Shown: positions 43,811 through 53,865 of the stretch, in pieces
Layout of the letters: each line of letters starts with the position of its first letter
Numbering within the stretch: the stretch's first letter is position 1
Position numbers and translations under genes: made by a program
DNA from: Jeotgalibaca dankookensis
Lineage (GTDB): Bacteria > Bacillota > Bacilli > Lactobacillales > Aerococcaceae
Direction of reading: 5' to 3'
Assembly (NCBI RefSeq): GCF_002005405.1
Contig: NZ_CP019728.1
Location: 1,364,001 to 1,428,000, forward strand
DNA length: 64,000 bases
Notes under the pieces: model-generated
Seen by the model: only the letters and a program-made list of their open reading frames with translations
Told to the model about the DNA's origin: nothing
The model's database searches: none

Positions 43811-44503
43811 ATGATATTATTAGGCGCCCTAACAAATGGTTTAGCAATTATTCTTGGAGGAAGTTTTGGTCTTATTTTTAAACGTGGTTTATCAGAAAAA
43901 ATCACAAATGCACTGATGAACGCACTCGCTCTTTGTGCCCTTTATGTTGGAATGGAAGGTCTGTTAAGTGGCGATAATATGCTGATTATTATCTTATCCA
44001 TGGTATTAGGGACTTTAATTGGCGAAGGGCTGGATCTTGATTTAAAAGTAAATCAATTTGGTAATAAATTGGAAACACGCTTTATCCAAAATGAAAAAGG
44101 GGATAGTCCTTCTATCGCTCAAGGTTTTATTTCAACCAGTCTCATTGTTTGTATTGGATCTATGGCAATTGTAGGTGCTTTACAAAGTGGTATAACAGGT
44201 AATCACGATATTTTATTTGCCAAGGCAATTATAGATGGTATTATCTCCATTGTGCTTGCTTCTACTTTGGGTCTGGGGGTTCCGTTAGCGAGTATTTTAG
44301 TTGTTGTTTATGAAGGAGGTATGGCTCTTTTTGCTTCTTCTTTGACTCCCCTTTTGACAGAAAGTGTTATCCAAAATTTGACCAGTGTTGGTTCCTTATT
44401 AATTCTTGGTCTAGCATTTAACCTGTTAAAAATAACCGATTTAAAGGTCATCAATTATTCACCGGCCATCTTTATGCCCATCTTATTTGGACTGTTTATA
44501 TAA
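43811..44503 (+). CDS. DUF554 family membrane protein (YqgA-like)
   Basis: 230 residues with about six to seven hydrophobic segments. Starts MILLGALTNGLAIILGGSFGLIFKRGL and carries ALALCALYVGMEGLLSGDNMLIIILSMVLGTLIGEGLDLD, both typical of DUF554, plus the FISTSLIVCIGSMAIVGALQSGI block. No function is known; a transport role is assumed. Ends in a bidirectional terminator facing glpF. Confidence 0.9.
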   Translation: MILLGALTNGLAIILGGSFGLIFKRGLSEKITNALMNALALCALYVGMEGLLSGDNMLIIILSMVLGTLIGEGLDLDLKVNQFGNKLETRFIQNEKGDSPSIAQGFISTSLIVCIGSMAIVGALQSGITGNHDILFAKAIIDGIISIVLASTLGLGVPLASILVVVYEGGMALFASSLTPLLTESVIQNLTSVGSLLILGLAFNLLKITDLKVINYSPAIFMPILFGLFI

Positions 44504-44546
44504 AAAAGGTTAGAAACTTTAGCGAATAAAGTTTCTAACCTTTTAA
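44502..44546. terminator. Bidirectional terminator between DUF554 gene and glpF
   Basis: Seventeen-pair stem (AAAAGGTTAGAAACTTT with its exact complement) and 7-nt loop between convergent genes. Confidence 0.92.
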
Positions 44547-44549
44547 ATT

Positions 44550-45266
44550 TTATACGATAAGTGCGAATAGTCCTGCTGCAATAACCGCTCCTAGAATCGG
44601 TCCAACGATTGGTACCCAAGCGTATCCCCAGTCTGAAGTTCCTTTGTTAGCGATTGGTAATAATTGATGCGCAATACGAGGACCTAAGTCACGTGCAGGG
44701 TTAATTGCATAACCGGTTGCCCCACCGAGAGAAAGACCGATTGAAACAATTAGAATACCCACAAGAACCGGACTCATACCGTCAGCGACTGTATATTGGG
44801 CAAAAGCGAAGAGTCCTAGAATTAAGACAATAGTTCCAATTGCTTCTGTGATAATATTAGATACCGGATTTTTTATGGCTGGGCCGGTTGAGAAGATACC
44901 CAAGATGGTTGCTTTATCATCAGTAATTTTGAAGTGATCCATATAAGATAACCATACCAATGTTGCTCCAACAATCCCACCAACGACTTGTGCTACTATA
45001 AAAGGTAGAACTAATCCCCAGCTTAAGTTACCTGCTATGGCCATAGCCACAGTAACTGCTGGATTTAAATGAGCTGGTCCCATAAAGCTTGAGATATAAA
45101 CAGCTATTGTTACAGCTGCCCCCCATCCAAGTGCAATAACAATCCAGCCAGAAGCTTCAGCCTTACTCTTTTTCAAACTAACGGCCGCAACGACACCGTC
45201 TCCTAAAAGAACTAAAATCAAAGTTCCTAAAAACTCACTAAATATCTGCAATATATCTCCACTCAT
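44550..45266 (-). CDS. glpF: Glycerol uptake facilitator (aquaglyceroporin)
   Basis: 238-residue membrane channel of the MIP family. Both pore motifs are present: HLNPAVTVAMA and AINPARDLGPR, with the Asp after the second NPAR that marks glycerol-conducting members. Six membrane helices. The start shares one base with the glpO stop (TAATG), so it is translationally coupled. Lets glycerol diffuse in, where GlpK traps it as glycerol-3-phosphate. Confidence 0.95.
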   Translation of the reverse strand: MSGDILQIFSEFLGTLILVLLGDGVVAAVSLKKSKAEASGWIVIALGWGAAVTIAVYISSFMGPAHLNPAVTVAMAIAGNLSWGLVLPFIVAQVVGGIVGATLVWLSYMDHFKITDDKATILGIFSTGPAIKNPVSNIITEAIGTIVLILGLFAFAQYTVADGMSPVLVGILIVSIGLSLGGATGYAINPARDLGPRIAHQLLPIANKGTSDWGYAWVPIVGPILGAVIAAGLFALIV

Positions 45267-47101
45267 TAAACTGTCTCCCCTTTTAGTGCGACCAAATCGG
45301 ATTCATCAATCGCTTTATTTAATTCCATACTGTAATGATTTTTTTCTTCTTCACTCCAGTCGAATAGATTTGCCATCGCTTCAATAACTGGCTCTTTGAT
45401 TTGATCCAAACTATTGCGCATGAATAGCAGATGATTTGTTCGACGAAGTAAAAAGTCAGCTGGTGTAAGTGTCATTTCTTGATCCATAGCATAGTCTAAA
45501 CTCAAACTCTCTCTTAGAGATAGTCCAGGGAATGCAGTAAATGTATCCACTTTTTCAAAAATTTGGGTTACATTTGTTCCATATAAATCTGCTAAATACT
45601 CAGCATCTGCTTGGTCTAAACCTTTATCAACGCCTATTTGAACTAATTCTGCAAGTGTTTCCTCAACCTTTTGCGGGTCCATTTTTCCACCTGAAACTTG
45701 GTAAGTTTTGGAATCAACCAGTGTAAACTCTTTTTTAAATTCAGTCTCGAGTAATTCTTGGATTAATTTCATGGCGCCTTCAGCCATTTTTCGGTAATCA
45801 GTGATTTTTCCACCTGATAAAGTGATTAAGCCATCCTCTTCTCGGACTAAATCGCTCCCACGAGAAATTGCTGAAGGGTTATCCTCTCCCTCAGACAAAA
45901 CACTTTCTAAACGACCAAGAGCTTCTTCTACGGCGTTACGATCAACAATTTTTTGATTGTACATAGTAACCACATTCACAACACGCTCAAAACTTGCATC
46001 GGTAATTCTTCCATTATCGCCTCCGTTATAATCGGAACCACTATTGGTTGAAATTAAAGGCCGCAAGCCTACCCAGCTGGACTCAACATCTTCTAACGTA
46101 ATGTTTGCTTCTGGGTAACGGTAGTTTATGCAATCAAGCAGGTAATCCACGTCCTCTTGCTCGATTATTGGATTGAGATAGTCGCCTTTGTAATCCGTAT
46201 CAGTCGTACCAAAGTATGTTTTGTTTTCTCTGGGAACAACGAAGAACATCCGCCCATCTGCTTTGCCTGTATCTAAATAAGTAGGCTGTGGAACGCTCAA
46301 TCGGCTTTTATCAATCACTAAATGAATTCCTTTGGTTGGTCTTAGTTGTGGAACCACTTGTCGCGACTCATCCAGTTGGCGAACTTTGTCAGCCCATGGA
46401 CCACTTGTATTGATAACCAAATTTGCTTTGATATCAAACGTTTCATTTGTCATCAAATCTTTAGCTTTTACACCGATAATTTTTCCTGCTTGGTCATAAA
46501 TAAAGCCAATTGCTTTGACACGACTCAACATCATTCCACCATCAGCGGCGGCTTGTTTAATGTTTTCTATGACTAAACGAGCATCATTGTTTTTGAAGTC
46601 TAAATAAACGCCCCCACCTAATAAACCGTCTTTCTTCAAGTAGGGTTCTCTTTTTAATACTTCTTCCGCTGTCAGGGTATAGTTTGCGTAATTACTACCT
46701 GTTACTTTGGCCAATTGGTCGTATAAATCCATAGCTACTTTAACAGAAAACATATTAAATGTTGAATTGTCCTCATCGTAGATGGGTAGGAGCATCGGTG
46801 CTGGTTTAGGAATATGCGGCGCAATCCCTTGTACAACCGCGCGTTCCGTTACTGTATCTGAAACCACTTCTACGTCAAAATTTTTCAAATAACGAATTCC
46901 ACCATGCACGAGTTTAGTCGAACGTGAGGATGTTCCTTCTGAAAAGTCTTGCATTTCGATTAAAGCGGTATCCATACCGGCGGCGCTAGCTTGAATCGCA
47001 ACACCAGCACCTGTAATTCCACCTCCGATAATCAATAAATCTAATTGTTTTGTCTTTACTGCCTCAATATTTTTTTTGCGTGTTTCAATTGAAAAACTCA
47101 T
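45266..47101 (-). CDS. glpO: Alpha-glycerophosphate oxidase
   Basis: 611-residue flavoenzyme that oxidises glycerol-3-phosphate to dihydroxyacetone phosphate with O2, releasing H2O2. FAD motif LLIIGGGITGAGVAIQASAAG and FSEGTSSRSTKLVHGGIRYLK at the N-terminus. The extra loop around residues 390-420 (EALGRLESVLSEGEDNPSAISRGSD) separates GlpO oxidases of lactic acid bacteria from GlpD dehydrogenases, which lack it. Middle gene of glpK-glpO-glpF, 27 bases after glpK. Implies H2O2 production during aerobic glycerol growth. Confidence 0.93.
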   Translation of the reverse strand: MSFSIETRKKNIEAVKTKQLDLLIIGGGITGAGVAIQASAAGMDTALIEMQDFSEGTSSRSTKLVHGGIRYLKNFDVEVVSDTVTERAVVQGIAPHIPKPAPMLLPIYDEDNSTFNMFSVKVAMDLYDQLAKVTGSNYANYTLTAEEVLKREPYLKKDGLLGGGVYLDFKNNDARLVIENIKQAAADGGMMLSRVKAIGFIYDQAGKIIGVKAKDLMTNETFDIKANLVINTSGPWADKVRQLDESRQVVPQLRPTKGIHLVIDKSRLSVPQPTYLDTGKADGRMFFVVPRENKTYFGTTDTDYKGDYLNPIIEQEDVDYLLDCINYRYPEANITLEDVESSWVGLRPLISTNSGSDYNGGDNGRITDASFERVVNVVTMYNQKIVDRNAVEEALGRLESVLSEGEDNPSAISRGSDLVREEDGLITLSGGKITDYRKMAEGAMKLIQELLETEFKKEFTLVDSKTYQVSGGKMDPQKVEETLAELVQIGVDKGLDQADAEYLADLYGTNVTQIFEKVDTFTAFPGLSLRESLSLDYAMDQEMTLTPADFLLRRTNHLLFMRNSLDQIKEPVIEAMANLFDWSEEEKNHYSMELNKAIDESDLVALKGETV

Positions 47102-47128
47102 GTAATATTTCCTCCTTAAAAAATAACA

Positions 47129-48670
<1,542 letters not shown>

Positions 48671-48677
48671 CTATGTA

Positions 48678-48705
48678 TGTATAATAAACTGTTTTCTCTT
48701 GTAAA
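48678..48705 (-). promoter_or_regulatory. Promoter of the glpKOF operon
   Basis: Minus-strand -35 TTTACA (48700-48705) and -10 TATACA (48678-48683) with 16-base spacing, about 45 bases ahead of the glpK start. Confidence 0.65.
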
Positions 48706-48781
48706 TACTCCCAAGTTTTTTTATTTTTTAGATTGATTATGAAAGTTTTTAATGGAAACCCTTTCATTTAGCGGTTTATAA

Positions 48782-48812
48782 AAAATCCATTCTATCAAAA
48801 TAGTATGGATTA
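48782..48812 (-). terminator. Terminator after the Mga-like regulator gene
   Basis: AATCCAT-A-CTAT pairs with ATAG-A-ATGGATT around a TTTG loop and is followed by T-rich sequence on the minus strand. It separates the regulator from the glp operon. Confidence 0.8.
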
Positions 48813-48815
48813 TTT

Positions 48816-50285
48816 TTAAATTTGACCCTTTAGCCCATCAATAATTGACTTTATTTGAAATAGGTCAAATTTAGAGAACCTCTCGGAAATAAGATAAACT
48901 TCTGTTCCAGGTGAATAATAAGTTGCTTTATTTGTGGTCACGACAAGATCATAATTGCTATTTTCTTGATAGCTCTCAACGGTAAGGCCTATCGTATTTT
49001 TCAATTTTAAAATAAGTGTTTGGGTTAGATATTCTCTTTGCATATCATCTAAATCCAAGTCTATCCCCAAAGCTACTTCCTTGGAAATACTTAAATCAAC
49101 AATTGCCAAAATCGTGTTGTAATTCATCAAGGTTAAAGCTTGCAAGGAACTTTCAGGTATACGTGTTTTTTGAATCGTTGCGAGTGCTGTTTCTAAAAGT
49201 TGTAGACCTAATTGATCCAAATTATTCTCCCAGATCCCATTAACTTTTGATAGCTCACTGTTGGCTGCGCGTATTTCAAGTGCACCATCAAAAAAATAGA
49301 GGATGCCATTGATTTGAGATAAGTAGAACGTTATCTTTCTTTCTAATGCAATGGTTGGTTTAATCGGTCGATAATAAGAGAGAATCGTCTCTCGTGATAG
49401 CGTGTCCATCATAGCGGTCGGTGTTCTGCGACTTCTAATTAACTCGTAATTATTAAAATCTTGCTCAGACAAAATCGATTGGGTTGTCAAGAAAATATAA
49501 TGCAACATCGTCTCTTCATCTTCAAGCTCAATCGAATATCGACTAGAGTAGAGTAAAACAAGTTGCCTTACTTGGTTATAAAGATAATCATCGCGGTAAG
49601 GCTTCATTTTTTGCAACATAGTTCGGTATATTTTCTTTACGCTTTTAGCTCTTTTTTTACTAATTAAAACCCATAAACCCACTCGTTTACGACTAAATCC
49701 ACTAATTTTAATTTCGAGCTCTTTTTCAAAGGCAGCAATTAGACTATGGCTACGATTGGCTAGTAAAGCTTCTTGAAGCTCTGCTTCAGTCATGATATAG
49801 GCGTAAACTTGAAAGTAGAAATAACGAATCTGTAATTCTTCGCCGTAAAGATGACCATTCTTAATTTTAATATTAAACTCTTTTAAAAAGGCATTAACTT
49901 CCTTAATTTTTCTAAATAAAGTCGACTCACTGATTGCTAAGTCCCGGACAATCTTTACGACGGTAAATTCTTGATGCTTATAAATATAATCAATGATTTG
50001 AAATTTTAACGATTTCCTTACGTAATCACTGTAAATGGTTTCAATTGAAAATAAATTGTCTACCTGTAAAGTAATCTCGCTTCCATTCAGTTGAAGTTGG
50101 CATTTCCCTTGATAGTCACTAAAATTAATGCGAATTTCATCGAGATAGTTCTCTAGAGAGGCTTTAGAAATATTTAAATAATGCCTTAGTTCTTCATAAG
50201 AGATTTTTCCACCTTCGTGAATTATTTTTTTCAAAATTGAAACATGGTTTGCTTCTTTTTTCTCTAGAAAGTGTTCAATTCGCAT
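48816..50285 (-). CDS. Mga-like (PRD-type) transcriptional regulator
   Basis: 489 residues. Two N-terminal helix-turn-helix regions (ISYEELRHYLNISKASLENYLDEI near residues 28-52; TVVKIVRDLAISESTLFRKIKEVNAFL near 105-130), a central PRD-like helical part (about 160-390) and a C-terminal EIIB-like fold (VVTTNKATYYSPGTEVYLI). This layout matches Mga/AtxA regulators, which PTS proteins modify. The PRD histidines are not obvious. Its gene follows the flavoprotein by ten bases, so it probably controls that gene or a distant PTS/virulence-type set (inference). A separate terminator argues against it being part of glp. Confidence 0.8.
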   Translation of the reverse strand: MRIEHFLEKKEANHVSILKKIIHEGGKISYEELRHYLNISKASLENYLDEIRINFSDYQGKCQLQLNGSEITLQVDNLFSIETIYSDYVRKSLKFQIIDYIYKHQEFTVVKIVRDLAISESTLFRKIKEVNAFLKEFNIKIKNGHLYGEELQIRYFYFQVYAYIMTEAELQEALLANRSHSLIAAFEKELEIKISGFSRKRVGLWVLISKKRAKSVKKIYRTMLQKMKPYRDDYLYNQVRQLVLLYSSRYSIELEDEETMLHYIFLTTQSILSEQDFNNYELIRSRRTPTAMMDTLSRETILSYYRPIKPTIALERKITFYLSQINGILYFFDGALEIRAANSELSKVNGIWENNLDQLGLQLLETALATIQKTRIPESSLQALTLMNYNTILAIVDLSISKEVALGIDLDLDDMQREYLTQTLILKLKNTIGLTVESYQENSNYDLVVTTNKATYYSPGTEVYLISERFSKFDLFQIKSIIDGLKGQI

Positions 50286-50295
50286 TCCATCCCAC

Positions 50296-51609
50296 CTATC
50301 CCTTCATTAAGCCTAAGTGATTGGTGACATCGTAAATCGGACTCCATGCGGAATGAAAAAAATAATCTTTCTGTGCGAGTTCAGTAATGGTAATTCCCAT
50401 CTGAATCCCCAGCGATAAGGTATTGATTTTCTCTAAAATGTTGGTTTGCGATATTAATTGTGCTCCCCGTACTTGCCCAGTTTCAACACTGTAAATAAGC
50501 TTTCCTGAAATAGTCGCTTGTTTATTAAACAAAGAGGCTGGTTGTGTCATGTGTATACTGGCAACTTTTTCATCAAAGAAAATACTCTCTGTTTCCGTCA
50601 TGCCTGTGCTTGCAATATAATAACCAAATACTTTAGTCCCAATAGTTCGGGCTGTTCCAATGAACTTAGTTTGCGGTTTTAAAAGATTATCTGCGACGAC
50701 AATTCCGGTTCGAACTGCATTATTAGCTAAAGAAATATAGAAGCTTTCATCGGATAAACTAGAAGGTGTTTGAATCGCGTCTCCAATTGCAAAAATATTT
50801 TCTACAGATGTTTTCAAGTAGCGATCAACATAAATAGCCCCATCTTCGTGTAGGCGAATCTGATCATCTAAGTAAGCGATTTGTGGTTTGACACTTAAAG
50901 CAAAAACTGCGCAGTCACTGGTGATTTCTGAGTTTTGCGTTTTAAATAGCAACCTTTCATCTATTTCTTCAATCTCTCTAACCGTTTCATTAAAGTAAAA
51001 GTGTACACCTCGACTCTTCATTTCTTTAATCAAGGGCTGTAACATTTCTTGGTCAAAATATTTCACCAAAATTCCATTCATACTCTCGACTAGTTGCACC
51101 TTTTTTTTGTTTCTAATTAGACTGTCAGCCATTTCAACCCCTACTTGTCCACCACCTAGAATAGTAAAACGATGGTTCTGAGCAACGAGCGCCAAGGCTG
51201 TTTTCGTTTCTTCTACAGACTTATAGGTGATAATCTTATGGGACTGAATCCCTTTAATGCGGTAGGAACTTTGTACAGATCCAGTCGCTATAATGAGCTT
51301 GTCATAGTTTATTTTCTTTGACTGGTTCGTTTTCTGATAAGTAACTTGTTGTTGGTTCGAGTCTAAACTTTGAACCTCCGCATTTAAAATAACGGTTATA
51401 CCGTATTCCTGTAATTCTTCTTTGGAAATAAAATAGGCTTCTTCTAGACGCTTGATTTGTTTATTTAAAATAGCATGCAAGGCGCCGGGGATAAAACCAA
51501 TTTGAGCCTGTTTTTCTAATAAGGTTATTTGCGCATCTTTAAAATTTTGACGCGTCCTTATAGCTGCGGTCACACCAGCAAAAGAACCTCCTACAATGAC
51601 TATGTGCAT
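50296..51609 (-). CDS. FAD/NAD-dependent oxidoreductase of the NADH oxidase/CoA-disulfide reductase fold
   Basis: 437 residues from the ATG at 51609, where GGA lies eight bases upstream (an ATG two codons earlier is too close). N-terminal FAD motif HIVIVGGSFAGVTAAIRTR, NAD motif FTILGGGQVGVEMADSLI, second FAD motif IFAIGDAIQTPSS, and a C-terminal dimerisation domain. Relatives such as Nox and CoADR carry a redox-active Cys about 42 residues in (SCG-type motif); here that stretch reads EKQAQIGFIPGALHAIL with no Cys, so the usual thiol chemistry is excluded. Probably a flavin-only NAD(P)H oxidase or reductase with a different acceptor. Confidence 0.85.
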   Translation of the reverse strand: MHIVIVGGSFAGVTAAIRTRQNFKDAQITLLEKQAQIGFIPGALHAILNKQIKRLEEAYFISKEELQEYGITVILNAEVQSLDSNQQQVTYQKTNQSKKINYDKLIIATGSVQSSYRIKGIQSHKIITYKSVEETKTALALVAQNHRFTILGGGQVGVEMADSLIRNKKKVQLVESMNGILVKYFDQEMLQPLIKEMKSRGVHFYFNETVREIEEIDERLLFKTQNSEITSDCAVFALSVKPQIAYLDDQIRLHEDGAIYVDRYLKTSVENIFAIGDAIQTPSSLSDESFYISLANNAVRTGIVVADNLLKPQTKFIGTARTIGTKVFGYYIASTGMTETESIFFDEKVASIHMTQPASLFNKQATISGKLIYSVETGQVRGAQLISQTNILEKINTLSLGIQMGITITELAQKDYFFHSAWSPIYDVTNHLGLMKG

Positions 51610-51639
51610 AAACATCTTCCTTTACTCCATTTTTTGTTT

Positions 51640-51682
51640 AAAAAAAACCTGTAGAATTTTCTCGTTCGAGAATCTGTTCTAA
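51640..51682 (-). terminator. Probable terminator after the SAM methyltransferase gene
   Basis: TTCTCG-AA-CGAGAA core hairpin flanked by TAGAA/TTCTA with a mismatched bulge, followed by a T-run on the minus strand. Imperfect, so moderate support. Confidence 0.5.
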
Positions 51683-51700
51683 AGGATTTAACGTTTTCTT

Positions 51701-52420
51701 TTATGTGTTTTTCTTAAATACCATAATCATATCATCATCTTCTTGTTTCAAAGGTTTACCTTGCCAGTTCCCCCATTGATGAATGATTTCAAGACCCGCT
51801 AGTTTACCCATTAATTGTAACTCAGAGGGCCAAATATAGCGATGGACTGTTTTATGTGAAGCGACGTACTCACCAGAAAGGTCAAATTGATAAGATGTAA
51901 TTTGCTGGCTAATCCGTTCATATTGATCAAAACCAATGAAATCATCTTCCAAAGAAAACGGGGCAATTTCATCTCCAACAATTTCATGGACACGTGGTAC
52001 AAACGATTCTAGAACAAAAAGGCCGCCTGGTTTTAAATGCTTCGCTGCATTTTGAATGGTGGCCAATTGTCCTTCCAGTGTCTTTATGTATGTAATACTA
52101 TTAAAAATAAGATAAATAAGATCAAATTCTTCATTTAAATCCGCTGTTTGCATATCTCCAAGAACGATTTCGACTTGTTCGCCGCCCTTTTTTTGCTTTA
52201 GCTGCTTCAGCATTTGCTCCGAAATATCTAAACCAGTCATATCGAAACCACGTTGAGCCAAAGGATTGGCAATTCGCCCTGTTCCTACTGCTAACTCTAA
52301 TATTTTTTTACCCGGCGCTAGTTCAGCTAATTTCTCTACTGTGGGCAGGACAAAATCTCTTTCATTTAAAGGATAAATACTTTCATCGTAATCTGCTGCA
52401 ATTTCATCAAATTGATTCAT
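51701..52420 (-). CDS. Class I SAM-dependent methyltransferase
   Basis: 239 residues from the ATG at 52420, which has AAAGGGG five bases upstream; the open frame runs further but without a start. SAM-binding motif I is ILELAVGTGRIANPLAQRG, followed by GLDISEQML and EIVLGDMQTADL and a motif-III-like LKPGGLFVLESFVP. This Methyltransf_25-type layout is common in Firmicutes; small-molecule target unknown. Divergent from the DsbA-like gene. Confidence 0.88.
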   Translation of the reverse strand: MNQFDEIAADYDESIYPLNERDFVLPTVEKLAELAPGKKILELAVGTGRIANPLAQRGFDMTGLDISEQMLKQLKQKKGGEQVEIVLGDMQTADLNEEFDLIYLIFNSITYIKTLEGQLATIQNAAKHLKPGGLFVLESFVPRVHEIVGDEIAPFSLEDDFIGFDQYERISQQITSYQFDLSGEYVASHKTVHRYIWPSELQLMGKLAGLEIIHQWGNWQGKPLKQEDDDMIMVFKKNT

Positions 52421-52510
52421 GAGACACCCCTTTAGATATAAATCCAAAAATTTGAGTTCGAACATTCTCTTTGCTATATTGATTATACAAATAATGAAGG
52501 AGGAAGTCAT

Positions 52511-53149
52511 TTGAAAATTGAAATATGGTCAGATTTCGTATGCCCGTTTTGTTATATTGGTAATAAACATTTAGAAAATGCCCTTGAAAAATTTGAGCAT
52601 GCTGACGAAGTAGAAATTGAATTTAAATCTTATGAATTAGATCCCACAGCTAAACACGTTCCTGGGAAAACCATGGCGGAAACATTAGCCGAAAGTAAGG
52701 GTCTTCCTATGGCCCAAGTAGAGCAAATGAATCAACAGATTACCCAAATGGCAGAGTCAGCAGGTTTAACTTTTAATAATGCTACTGCACAATATGCCAA
52801 CACCTTTGATGCTCACCGCTTGTTCCAATATGCAAAATCCATCGGTAAAGGCTATGATTACGATGAACGTTTGAAAAAAGCTTACTTTACTGATTCATTA
52901 CTAATTAGCGACTTTGACACTTTAGTTGAACTAGCTGGTGAAATTGGTATTGACAAAGAGGAAGCACGTGCAATTCTAGAATCCGATCGTTATGCTGAAG
53001 AAGTTCGAGCAGACGTTCAGGAAGCCAGACAAATTGGCGTACAAGGGGTTCCTTTCTTTGTTTTTGACCGTAAGTATGCTGTTTCCGGTGCTCAACCTGA
53101 AGAAGTTTTTACCCAGACACTTGAAACAACTTGGGCCGAAAAACAATAA
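52511..53149 (+). CDS. DsbA family oxidoreductase (FrnE-like)
   Basis: 212 residues starting at TTG, with AAGGAGG ten bases upstream. Thioredoxin-fold protein with active-site CPFC in WSDFVCPFCYIGNKHLENAL and a cis-Pro region GVQGVPFFVFDRKYAVSGAQ. This is the FrnE/2-hydroxychromene-isomerase-like branch of DsbA proteins, cytoplasmic (no signal peptide), linked to redox stress or polyketide tailoring in relatives. Substrate unknown. Confidence 0.9.
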   Translation: MKIEIWSDFVCPFCYIGNKHLENALEKFEHADEVEIEFKSYELDPTAKHVPGKTMAETLAESKGLPMAQVEQMNQQITQMAESAGLTFNNATAQYANTFDAHRLFQYAKSIGKGYDYDERLKKAYFTDSLLISDFDTLVELAGEIGIDKEEARAILESDRYAEEVRADVQEARQIGVQGVPFFVFDRKYAVSGAQPEEVFTQTLETTWAEKQ

Positions 53150-53190
53150 CTCTTTATGATATACTTTCTTAAGAAAGTGAGGTAAAAAAA

Positions 53191-53673
53191 TTGGGTTTAT
53201 TTGATTTTTTAAAAAACAATAAAGACAAACCAACTCCTTCTTCGCCTATGGCTGATTTAAATCAAACACTAAGCAAAGAAACCAAGTTAAAAAAACAATT
53301 AACTGGTCGGCAAATAACCAATGACCAAGTCTTAATCCAGGAAGTGGCACTCGCTATTATAGCTGAGGATCCTTTTGTCAAACCTTTCAAAGGACAAGAC
53401 CAGCTTCAACCAGGTACAAAACCCCTCTATGAATTTGAGGATGTTTCGACCATGAATATCGCCATTGATTCGGATTTTTCCGTTATTATTGAGGGTATTA
53501 ATTTAGGGAAGTTACCGAACGAAATAGTGTCAGAAATACAGCCTTATTTTGGTAAGGATATTTTAACGGCTTATGTTTATGTGAATGGTGGCAACTATCG
53601 TATCCAAAAAAATAATGAAGTCCTTACGCAATCTAGCCCTTATGGTCTTGATATTTATTTACAATTTAATTAA
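53191..53673 (+). CDS. Hypothetical protein
   Basis: 160 residues starting at TTG with GTGAGGT seven bases upstream. N-terminus GLFDFLKNNKDKPTPSSP looks like the amphipathic start plus flexible linker seen in many small Firmicute proteins; the rest is predicted to be mixed alpha/beta with a beta-rich end (AYVYVNGGNYRIQKNNEV). No domain recognised. 41 bases after the DsbA-like gene, same strand, and its terminator has been split by an insertion element. Confidence 0.7.
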   Translation: MGLFDFLKNNKDKPTPSSPMADLNQTLSKETKLKKQLTGRQITNDQVLIQEVALAIIAEDPFVKPFKGQDQLQPGTKPLYEFEDVSTMNIAIDSDFSVIIEGINLGKLPNEIVSEIQPYFGKDILTAYVYVNGGNYRIQKNNEVLTQSSPYGLDIYLQFN

Positions 53674-53687
53674 AAAAGAGGTAGGAA
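53674..53687 (+). terminator. Left half of a terminator split by the IS element
   Basis: AAAAGAGGTAGGAA here is the exact complement of TTCCTACCTCTTTT at 55240-55253, on the other side of the insertion. Together they would have formed a 14-bp terminator stem for the hypothetical gene at 53191-53673. Confidence 0.75.
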
Positions 53688-53698
53688 ATTATAAACTG

Positions 53699-53749
53699 GA
53701 CCCTATAAAGTAGACTCTTTAAAAAAGAGACCCTTTATAGGGTCTTTTT
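53699..53749 (+). terminator. Nested hairpins in the left end of the IS element
   Basis: A terminator-like hairpin at 53721-53749 (AAAAAGA..ACCC with GGGT..TCTTTTT) shields the transposase from outside transcription. In addition, GACCCTATAAAG (53699-53710) is exactly complementary to CTTTATAGGGTC (53733-53744), so read-through RNA could form a competing longer hairpin. Confidence 0.6.
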
Positions 53750-53865
53750 ATGTCTTGTACGAGAATTAGTCTCCCTTTCCTGATAAACTGGAGGAAAGGA
53801 ACGGGAACCGCGACCGCTCCCCCAAGAGAGCCTTACAAAAAATACATTTTTAAGAGGAGGAACCC

